DNA of 64,000 nt, from NCBI GenBank assembly GCA_964561495.1, contig CAZLPW010000002.1:36573-100572 (forward strand), read 5' to 3'. The notes beneath the pieces were generated by a model. The model made no database searches and was not told the DNA's origin. It was given only the letters and a program-made list of their open reading frames with translations. The DNA comes from CAZLPW01 sp964561495 (lineage in GTDB: Bacteria; Fidelibacterota; Marinisomatia; Marinisomatales; UBA1611). The stretch's first letter is position 1. The number at the start of each line of letters is the position of its first letter. The position numbers and the translations under genes are program-made. Shown piece by piece: positions 57,640 to 64,000 of the stretch.

Positions 57640-57660
57640 TTTTTTGTTTGTTGGATGATA
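57640..57660 (+). repeat. Tail of hairpin repeat, copy C (degenerate hairpin)
   Basis: TTTTTTGTTTGTTGGATGATA matches copy A's tail at 19 of 21 positions, and AAAGCC stands at the expected hairpin start upstream (57620-57625), but the palindrome itself is eroded. Upstream of the acyltransferase. Confidence 0.6.
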
Positions 57661-57748
57661 AGTAAATTAGAATGAACTTAGATAAATATGACCTCCAAAA
57701 TTTTCAGTCTATAATAATGATTCCAGTAAAAAAACTTCGCAAAAACAG

Positions 57749-58291
57749 ATGCCTCTTATCAATTTAATAGTACTTATTCTATCAAGAATTTTATCCCTTT
57801 TTTATGGCTATGAAGCATTAAACTTACTATTAAAGTTCACACCTTCACGTTCTTCAATCTTCCTTTTAAAAAATTATGGTGCCGTTATTGGTAAGGGCGT
57901 AACCATTCAAAGCCCTCTTATAATTCACAATGGCAAGAAAGGAAGGGGAATGTACCAAAACTTAGTTATTGGAGATGATTGCTATATTGGGAGGGACTGT
58001 ATCTTTGACCTGCAAGATATAATTAAGATTGGAGATCGGGTAACTATATCTCACAGAGCAATATTAAACACTCATACAGACAAAGGAAAAGCAAATATTG
58101 CTATTGAACTAAATAATAAATCTTCGAGCCAAATTAATATTGAAAATGATGTGTATATAGGAACTAATGTAACTATTCTTCAAGGAGTTACGATTGGTAA
58201 ACAGTCATTAGTTGGTGCCAAATCTTTAGTTTCAAAAAATTTACCTGAAGGGTCAAAATCTTATGGTGTCCCTGCAAAAATAATAAGTTGA
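57749..58291 (+). CDS. Hexapeptide-repeat acyltransferase
   Basis: 180 residues. An N-terminal hydrophobic segment is followed by left-handed beta-helix repeats: VIGKGVTIQSP, VIGDDCYIGRDCIFD, IKIGDRVTISHRA and ENDVYIGTNVTILQGVTIGKQSLVGAKSLV, ending PAKII as in maltose/WbbJ-type O-acetyltransferases. Likely acetylates a surface sugar in this glycan island. Confidence 0.88.
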   Translation: MPLINLIVLILSRILSLFYGYEALNLLLKFTPSRSSIFLLKNYGAVIGKGVTIQSPLIIHNGKKGRGMYQNLVIGDDCYIGRDCIFDLQDIIKIGDRVTISHRAILNTHTDKGKANIAIELNNKSSSQINIENDVYIGTNVTILQGVTIGKQSLVGAKSLVSKNLPEGSKSYGVPAKIIS

Positions 58292-58403
58292 AACCTTATT
58301 ATTAATATAAAATAGAATTCTATATTAATACATTAACTTGGACCAGTATTTACTTTAGGTTCTTGTTATTTAGATTATAAAAAATTAAAAAGGAGATTCT
58401 TAA

Positions 58404-58784
58404 ATGAAACAATACTTCACTGGGGTTTTTTCCGCTTTTTGTATCAGTATCAGTTTATTTCTTTTCTTAGATAAAGATATTAAAGCCTCCAATGATACTA
58501 AAACTGATAAAATAATAATTGAGGGTCCAAATGGAACAACTATTATTAGAGGAGGAACCATAGAATTATTTAATGCTAAAAACCAAGAAATTCTTTCTTT
58601 AGGTTATAGCAGGAAGATGGATGGTCAAATAAATATTAAAAATAATATGGGATATAATATAGTAAATATAGGCGCACATCATGGAGATGGATTTGGTGGG
58701 AATGGTGTTGTTAACATAAACAATGAGCACGGAGAATATGGTTGGTCAGTAATCGGAAAGGTGAGTCCAAATCACTATAAATAA
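58404..58784 (+). CDS. Secreted hypothetical protein with beta-repeats
   Basis: 126 residues, signal peptide (FSAFCISISLFLFL) and a Gly/Asn-rich beta body: IIEGPNGTTIIRGGTIELFNAKNQEIL, then GYNIVNIGAHHGDGFGGNGVVNI, which resembles a short tail-fibre or beta-helix fold. AAAAGGAGATT before ATG is a strong SD. No family recognised. Confidence 0.6.
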   Translation: MKQYFTGVFSAFCISISLFLFLDKDIKASNDTKTDKIIIEGPNGTTIIRGGTIELFNAKNQEILSLGYSRKMDGQINIKNNMGYNIVNIGAHHGDGFGGNGVVNINNEHGEYGWSVIGKVSPNHYK

Positions 58785-58825
58785 TCCTTTTAAAATCGTA
58801 TATATATTGGAACTAAATTTTAGTA

Positions 58826-59647
58826 ATGTCATTGTTTAAAAATAATATTATTGAAATTCTTGATGCAACTCAGAAGGAAAGAGATATTTTGGTTAAGCAT
58901 CCAATTTATTCATCAATAAAAACTATATCTGATTTAAAAATCTTCATGGAAAATCATATTTTTGCTGTTTGGGATTTCATGTCAATTTTAAAATCATTGC
59001 AAAGAGAATTAACCTGCGTAGAGACACCTTGGATTCCTAAAAAAAACTCTCACGCAGCAAGATTAATTAATGAAATCGTAGTTGATGAAGAAACTGATTC
59101 TGATCCGACAGGAGGATATAGTAGCCACTTTGAGTTATATCTTCTTAGTATGGCTGAAGCAGGCGCGAACATTGAACCAATAAATTCATTTATTTCTGGA
59201 TTATCTGATGGTGAACCACTATCTAAACAATTAAAAAATCAATCTATACCTGATCCAGCAAAAGAATTTGTCCTTTCAACTTTTTCTGAAATTCAAAATG
59301 CTCCTGTCCACATCCTAGCAGCCGCATTTACATTTGGAAGAGAAGAAGTAATCCCTCAGATGTTTAAAACATTGATTAAAAAAATCAATAATGAAAATAA
59401 TAAAAAGTTGAAAACATTTTTATATTATCTTGATAGACACGTAAAACTCGATGGTGATGTCCATGGATCATTGGCATTAAATATGGTAAAACAACTGTGT
59501 GGAGACGATAGAAAAAAATGGCTTGAATCAATAGAAACATCAAAGAGAATGTTAATAGCAAGAGCTTCCTTTTGGAATGCAATTCAAAAAATGATATCAA
59601 CAAAACATAAAACCAAATCAATCGATAAACTTATTGAATCTTTTTAA
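58826..59647 (+). CDS. DUF3050 family (haem-oxygenase-like diiron oxidase)
   Basis: 273 residues; ENHIFAVWDFMSILKSLQ, NEIVVDEETD, YSSHFELYL, FGREEVIP and LDRHVKLDGDVHG carry Glu/His residues at helix positions expected for a haem-oxygenase-like diiron (HDO) site. DUF3050 proteins are widespread with unknown substrate. It is followed by a structured non-coding stretch. Confidence 0.88.
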   Translation: MSLFKNNIIEILDATQKERDILVKHPIYSSIKTISDLKIFMENHIFAVWDFMSILKSLQRELTCVETPWIPKKNSHAARLINEIVVDEETDSDPTGGYSSHFELYLLSMAEAGANIEPINSFISGLSDGEPLSKQLKNQSIPDPAKEFVLSTFSEIQNAPVHILAAAFTFGREEVIPQMFKTLIKKINNENNKKLKTFLYYLDRHVKLDGDVHGSLALNMVKQLCGDDRKKWLESIETSKRMLIARASFWNAIQKMISTKHKTKSIDKLIESF

Positions 59648-59663
59648 CTATGATATGGGAATA

Positions 59664-59746
59664 GCCACGGGGCTTGGCTTACCAAGGGAAACCAAGATAT
59701 TTGCTGGGGAGAATAACAAATTAATTTAAACACCCGTGGCCTTTTA
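59664..59746. ncRNA. Candidate structured RNA or compound terminator
   Basis: An outer perfect 8-bp stem GCCACGGG (59664-59671) / CCCGTGGC (59733-59740) closes two inner hairpins: CTTGG/CCAAG (59673-59686) and ATTTG/CAAAT (59699-59721), then CTTTTAT. Three-way-junction-like layout in the gap between convergent genes. Which strand is transcribed is unclear, and no known RNA family is recognised. Confidence 0.45.
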
Positions 59747-59842
59747 TAAGTAAGTAGTATCTGAAACTTATCAAATACTGTATTTGTTGTTATTGTATAT
59801 TAAAAACCTATAATTAGATTTATGTTAGACTAAGATTAGTCT

Positions 59843-61657
59843 TTATGCTTGAGAAACAGGTAGTGTAAATCTAAAAACAGTTTCTTTTTCATCAGATTTT
59901 CTAACTTCTATCTTACCATTATGAACTATAGATATATGTTTTACAATCGCAAGCCCTAAACCTGTTCCGCCAGTTTTTTTACTTCTAGATTTATCTAGTC
60001 TGTAGAATCGATTAAAAATTTTATCAAACTCTTTTTCAGGTATTGGTTCACCAACATTTGCTATGTCAATGCATACACTATCTAAGTTCCTTTTTATATC
60101 CAACCAAACATTCGTATCTGGGTTCCCATACTTTATGGCATTCTCTAATAAATTTGTGATTGCCTCTCGCATGAGTTGCACATCGATAGATACGTTAACA
60201 GATTCGGGGTGTTTTGTAATTACTTTGGTTTTATATTTTTTTAAGATCTCGTCCAGATCTTCTATACTTCCATTTACAACTTCTATTAAATCCTGATCTA
60301 AAAGACTAAAAGAATCCTCATCCTGTAATGCCTCAATTCTAGATAGCCTAAGCAAATCATCAATAATTGAATTTAAACGATTTGTCTGCTTTAGAGCTTT
60401 TTTAAGAAAATTATTTTTATTCTCATCAGGTATATCACCTTGAGCCGTCTCAACATATCCAGCGATAGAAGTTATTGGTGTTTTTAATTCATGACTTACA
60501 TTTGCAACAAAAACACGCCTCATAGCCTCTAGTTGCTTAAGTCTAGTTACATCTGTCATAACCAAGAGACAACCAACCTTTTTTGATTTTTGACCTTTTA
60601 ATAGGGTACCGTTTACACTGAAATAATTCTTTTTTAATTTTCCTATCCGAATCTCTTTTGAAACTGGCCTACCTTTATTAATCATGTTTTTAATTATTTT
60701 TTTTAGATCTTTATTTTTTATTTTTTTATCATAGACCTTTCCTATATCTTTTTTACGGTCAAGATCTAGATACTCCTCCGCCGCATTGTTAATAGTAGTA
60801 AACCTCTTTTTAAGATCAAATGTTAATAGCCCCTCTGACATGCTATACTGAATGATATTTATGTATTTTATAATATTTTTTTGTTCATTTCTTTCTTTTG
60901 TAATTGTATTTATTCTTCTTTTTAATTCTGAAACCATATCATTAATTGCAAATGTTATGGAAAAAATTTCTTCTGTATTTGAAAATGGATTTTCTTTTGG
61001 CATTGGGATTGCCTCTAGCATATCCCCAGAAGAGATCCTCCTTGCCACCTTTCCAATTAAAAAAAGTGGTTGCGCGATAAACCTCGATACTACAACAACA
61101 GAAATCGTAATAAATATCAAAATAATGATATTAATTAATAAGATTCGATCTCTAGCTTTTCCAATACTTATTTCTAATGAGGACATAGAAGACGAGGTCC
61201 TAATTATAAATGGCTGGCCACTATAGTCTGTTAAAACAGCTACATATAACATATCTTGATTGGTTGTGGTACTATATCTTTTCGATGCACCAACGCTATC
61301 TTTTATTGCGGTTTCAATTTCATACCTTCTCATTGCTATCCTATGGTTTTCCATTAACAAAGGATCTTTATGGGAGTCAGCAATAACTAAACCTAGAGTA
61401 TCCATTATAGTAATTCTGATTTTAGCTTTTTTAGAAGTTTCAAAAATAAAATTCTGTAGCTGGTTTTTTTCTACTTTATTATTAATTCCTGATTCAATTA
61501 GATAAGCTTTAGAGCTCAAATGATCTTTCGTTTCATCTAAATAGAAAGATTCAATGAACGGAACAATGAAATAATACTGTACTGCAATACCTATAATGTA
61601 TATAGGCAATAAAAAGTATAATAACTGTAAAAAAAGTGGTCTATATCTCTTCTTCAT
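59843..61657 (-). CDS. PhoR-like sensor histidine kinase
   Basis: About 604 residues. N-terminal membrane helix, extracytoplasmic sensing region, second helix (ILLINIIILIFITISVVVVSRF), HAMP (~195-250), PAS domain (~270-375), then HisKA with VANVSHELKTPITSI, N-box REAITNLLENAIKYG and GGTGLGLAI. Matches PhoR/WalK architecture. ATG 61657 is preferred over GTG 61681; both overlap the regulator gene. No pst or phoU nearby, so phosphate sensing is inference. Confidence 0.92.
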   Translation of the reverse strand: MKKRYRPLFLQLLYFLLPIYIIGIAVQYYFIVPFIESFYLDETKDHLSSKAYLIESGINNKVEKNQLQNFIFETSKKAKIRITIMDTLGLVIADSHKDPLLMENHRIAMRRYEIETAIKDSVGASKRYSTTTNQDMLYVAVLTDYSGQPFIIRTSSSMSSLEISIGKARDRILLINIIILIFITISVVVVSRFIAQPLFLIGKVARRISSGDMLEAIPMPKENPFSNTEEIFSITFAINDMVSELKRRINTITKERNEQKNIIKYINIIQYSMSEGLLTFDLKKRFTTINNAAEEYLDLDRKKDIGKVYDKKIKNKDLKKIIKNMINKGRPVSKEIRIGKLKKNYFSVNGTLLKGQKSKKVGCLLVMTDVTRLKQLEAMRRVFVANVSHELKTPITSIAGYVETAQGDIPDENKNNFLKKALKQTNRLNSIIDDLLRLSRIEALQDEDSFSLLDQDLIEVVNGSIEDLDEILKKYKTKVITKHPESVNVSIDVQLMREAITNLLENAIKYGNPDTNVWLDIKRNLDSVCIDIANVGEPIPEKEFDKIFNRFYRLDKSRSKKTGGTGLGLAIVKHISIVHNGKIEVRKSDEKETVFRFTLPVSQA

Positions 61658-62354
61658 CCAGTGTAAACCGGTACCCAACACCTCGAACAGTTTTTATTAA
61701 TTTGCCAGTATCCCCAAGTTTTTTTCTTAGGCCAACAATTTGAAAATCCACCGAGCGATCAGTAACTGGGTAATTATCACCTCTTATTTTATCAATGATT
61801 TGATACCGTGTAAAGACCCACCCTGGATGTGAACATAAAAGAAATAAAATTTGAAACTCAGAGAAAGTAAGATCTTCAATCCTTTTACCACCTACCTTCA
61901 CCTCTCTTCGCCTTGGTTCTATTCTTATTCCACTAATATTTAAGGTCTTTTTATCATCATCTTCAACCTGATCTAATCTCCTTCGTAAAACAGCTTCAAT
62001 TCTAGCGAGCAATATTTTAATACTAAATGGTTTAGTTATATAATCATCTGCTCCTGTTTCAAGGCCAGTCACAACATCCTCCTCTTGACCTAGCGCCGAA
62101 ACCATAATTATGGGAATGTTTTTTGTATCTTTATCAGATCTAATTACTCGGCAAACATCTAGTCCTTGTATACCTGGAAGCATTAGATCAAGTAGTATAA
62201 GATCTGGTGTCTTTTCTCTTGCCTTTTCTATACCTATTTCACCATTCTTTGCTTCAATAGAATTAAAACCTTCATTTTTTATATTAAAGGCAATGAGATT
62301 TCTTATATCTGGATCATCTTCAATGACCAATATGTTTTTTCTTTGAGTACTCAT
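61641..62354 (-). CDS. PhoB-like response regulator
   Basis: 237 residues, OmpR/PhoB family. Receiver domain has VIEDDPD, the phosphorylated Asp in LILLDLMLPG, Thr/Ser in MVSA and Lys in ITKPF. The DNA-binding winged helix spans ~135-235 (FSEFQILFLLCSHPGWVFTRYQI ... VGLRKKLGD ... VRGVGYRF). Transcribed first, with the kinase gene overlapping its end. Confidence 0.94.
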   Translation of the reverse strand: MSTQRKNILVIEDDPDIRNLIAFNIKNEGFNSIEAKNGEIGIEKAREKTPDLILLDLMLPGIQGLDVCRVIRSDKDTKNIPIIMVSALGQEEDVVTGLETGADDYITKPFSIKILLARIEAVLRRRLDQVEDDDKKTLNISGIRIEPRRREVKVGGKRIEDLTFSEFQILFLLCSHPGWVFTRYQIIDKIRGDNYPVTDRSVDFQIVGLRKKLGDTGKLIKTVRGVGYRFTLDEEEI

Positions 62355-62437
62355 AGAAAAGTCTATAACTAAAATATTAGGTTTTTATGAGGCTTTTCAA
62401 ATTTTCATAATCACTAATAAAAGATATTAATAATAAG

Positions 62438-63034
62438 TTAATTAATCTGTACAATTATCTCATTATGTCGAAATGGAGGAAGCATCCACGGGGAATTGTA
62501 TTGAGCAACCATGAATTTTCCTCTCATAGAATAGCCTTCTTTTTCTAACCAATCTTTTAATTTATTATGGTATCTCTCAACTCTAGATTTTGTTGCCCAG
62601 CCACCAAAAGAAAAAACAGCCACTCTCCCTAAATCTCTTTCAGTAATCTGAACATTAGAATTGTTTGGGATTGGTAAAAAATCCATAGTATGAGACTTCG
62701 GCATTACAAAAATCACTTCAAATTTATTTTCTGCATCGACTGGACTATTTGAAATCACTGGAGCTGTCATAGCAATATCCATGTTCTTACTATTGTTCCC
62801 AAAAATATAATTCGCAATCCTACGGAACCCAGTATAAGTTGCTTCTTTATAATCAGAATTAACTAAAGTTCCAGCAACAATCATTGGACCGTATTCTCGA
62901 ATCTCAAAAGAACCAGATTCTTTTATTAATTCATAGTCTGGAGTTTCAAGCCTTGTATTAGAATAACCCCTTATCAAATTAATAGCAACAAGGCCAACTA
63001 CAATTAAAGCAACTATGATTGTCATTTTACTCAT
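62438..63034 (-). CDS. SOUL-family haem-binding protein
   Basis: 198 residues: an N-terminal membrane helix (MTIIVALIVVGLVAINLI), then the SOUL domain with YELIKESGSFEIREYGPMIVA, RRIANYIFGNN, MTAPVI and the ending PWMLPPFRHNEIIVQI. Family members bind haem or tetrapyrroles; role in bacteria is not settled. 103 bases separate it from the oxidoreductase gene upstream. Confidence 0.92.
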   Translation of the reverse strand: MSKMTIIVALIVVGLVAINLIRGYSNTRLETPDYELIKESGSFEIREYGPMIVAGTLVNSDYKEATYTGFRRIANYIFGNNSKNMDIAMTAPVISNSPVDAENKFEVIFVMPKSHTMDFLPIPNNSNVQITERDLGRVAVFSFGGWATKSRVERYHNKLKDWLEKEGYSMRGKFMVAQYNSPWMLPPFRHNEIIVQIN

Positions 63035-63137
63035 ACCAAAATTACCTTTAAATCAAAATTAATTTTTCCCTAAATAAATTTAACAAAACTTTATTATTAG
63101 ACTGTTATATGGTTTAAACATTTGATTTATTCCATAA

Positions 63138-64000
63138 TTATTTTACAAAATTTTTCCAGTTGCGCATATAATCTATGAATACATCACTCAGTCCTGCTTT
63201 TCTAAGGTGTTTAATTGAAAAAGGTCCCTTTGATGGATTGTAGTTATTTTTCGACAAATTTTTCGCCCAATCAGGATATGCAATACCAGCACGCGCAACT
63301 CCAATTAGGTCAGCCCCTTGACCAATCAGGCGTTGAGCATCAGAGCTAGACCAAACGTTACCCGTACTAATTATTGGCGGTAAATTTTCAGTACTTTGTG
63401 TAAACCACTCGGTTAGTTTTTTTGGATTGTCTGGATATTTTTTTGACCTTGCAAAAACGTCCCAACATGAAATATGAATAAAATCAACACCTTCATCTTT
63501 CAGAATCTTAGAAAGAGTTAAAGAATCATCTATACTAATTCCAAAATTATCAATCTCAGGAGAGATCCTAACTCCGACTAATAAAGAATCAGATACTTTC
63601 TCTTTTATGGAACGATATATTTCAATTAAAAGCTTAGACCTCCCTTCTATATTGCCCCCCCATTCATCCTTGCGGGAATTAGTTTTTATTCCTAAAAATT
63701 GTGAAATCAAATATCCATGAGCGCCATGAAGCTCAAGTCCATCAAAACCTGACTTTTCACAACGAACAGCAGCCAAGGTAAAATCATTAATTATTTTTTT
63801 TATATCTTTACTAGAAGCAGATCGAGTAAAACCAGTATCTGATACGCTACTTTTTATTTTACTAGCTGATATAGGCTGTCTCCCAGTTAATGACTGGGGC
63901 GCTCGCATACCACCATGAAATAATTGAGAAAATATAAGACTTTCTTTTTTATGAATTATATCTGTTAAAAAAGATAATCTATTTATATGTTTTTCATCAA
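63138..64000 (-). CDS. NADH:flavin oxidoreductase / Old Yellow Enzyme family, 5' end outside window
   Basis: The frame continues from the window edge through QLFHGGMRAP, the OYE motif (QLxHxGR), so the ATG at 63908 is not the start. 287 residues are visible, including FTLAAVRCEKSGFDGLELHGAHGYLISQFLG, GVRISPEIDNFG and VDFIHISCWD, and a C-terminal TIM-barrel strand STGNVWSSSDAQRLIGQGADLIGVARAGIAYPDWA. FMN-dependent reductase of activated alkenes or of small carbonyl compounds; substrate not inferable. Confidence 0.92.
   Translation of the reverse strand, partial: DEKHINRLSFLTDIIHKKESLIFSQLFHGGMRAPQSLTGRQPISASKIKSSVSDTGFTRSASSKDIKKIINDFTLAAVRCEKSGFDGLELHGAHGYLISQFLGIKTNSRKDEWGGNIEGRSKLLIEIYRSIKEKVSDSLLVGVRISPEIDNFGISIDDSLTLSKILKDEGVDFIHISCWDVFARSKKYPDNPKKLTEWFTQSTENLPPIISTGNVWSSSDAQRLIGQGADLIGVARAGIAYPDWAKNLSKNNYNPSKGPFSIKHLRKAGLSDVFIDYMRNWKNFVK

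Overview
The window is about 64 kb of very AT-rich bacterial DNA. It carries secreted proteins ending in Por-type (T9SS-like) sorting domains, a SprA homologue, PorV/PorQ-like barrels, a TonB receptor with a carboxypeptidase-like N-domain, a complete queuosine precursor set and a 5-oxoprolinase set. This mix points to the Fibrobacterota-Chlorobiota-Bacteroidota (FCB) group. The low GC, compact operons and absence of SusD suggest a marine lineage such as Marinimicrobia/Neomarinimicrobiota (SAR406); that placement is inference. Three runs of N (13359-13373, 35379-35388, 35652-35661) mark assembly gaps of unknown true length.

1-18.1 kb, minus strand: one long run of overlapping or nearly abutting genes. 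It reads from rdgB and sprA through an M28 glutaminyl-cyclase-like lipoprotein, a lipoprotein, a propeller protein with sorting domain, PorV- and PorQ-like proteins, a YibQ-type deacetylase, an asparaginase II-family protein, a secreted endonuclease, a large secreted protein and a CxxCH protein cut by the window edge. This looks like an export and outer-surface assembly operon.

18.2-34.2 kb: tRNA-Phe, a MORN-repeat protein, then a plus-strand primase operon (degenerate DNA methyltransferase, yqeY, cvpA, dnaG) followed by three envelope proteins and a strong terminator. After it come a TonB receptor with a clear sigma70-like promoter, an SRAP protein, gpmA, an S1/P1 nuclease and several secreted or unknown proteins.

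34.3-45.5 kb, plus strand: a thirteen-gene, gap-free run. It contains pxpB-pxpC-pxpA, a DUF4442 protein, queC-queE-queD-queF, then an amidinotransferase/DDAH-like hydrolase, a GcvT-like folate enzyme, two tandem FAD oxidoreductases and a Rieske oxygenase. The last five look like an uncharacterised oxidative pathway for a methylated amine or related compound.

45.6-59.7 kb: starting at tRNA-Lys, an accessory island with a glycosyltransferase, sugar C-methyltransferase, PLP 3-dehydrase-like enzyme, sugar aminotransferase, polytopic membrane protein, MscS channel, tiny membrane proteins, FkbM methyltransferase, a broken sodium/solute symporter, an acyltransferase and a DUF3050 protein. It also carries a repeated hairpin element and a candidate structured RNA. 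59.8-64 kb: a PhoR/PhoB-like two-component pair, a SOUL haem-binding protein and an Old Yellow Enzyme family oxidoreductase cut by the window edge.

A theme links the first half: most exported proteins carry glutamine directly after the predicted signal-peptidase site (the pattern called the Q-rule in Bacteroidetes), a glutaminyl-cyclase-like enzyme sits next to sprA, and a 5-oxoprolinase is encoded 23 kb away.
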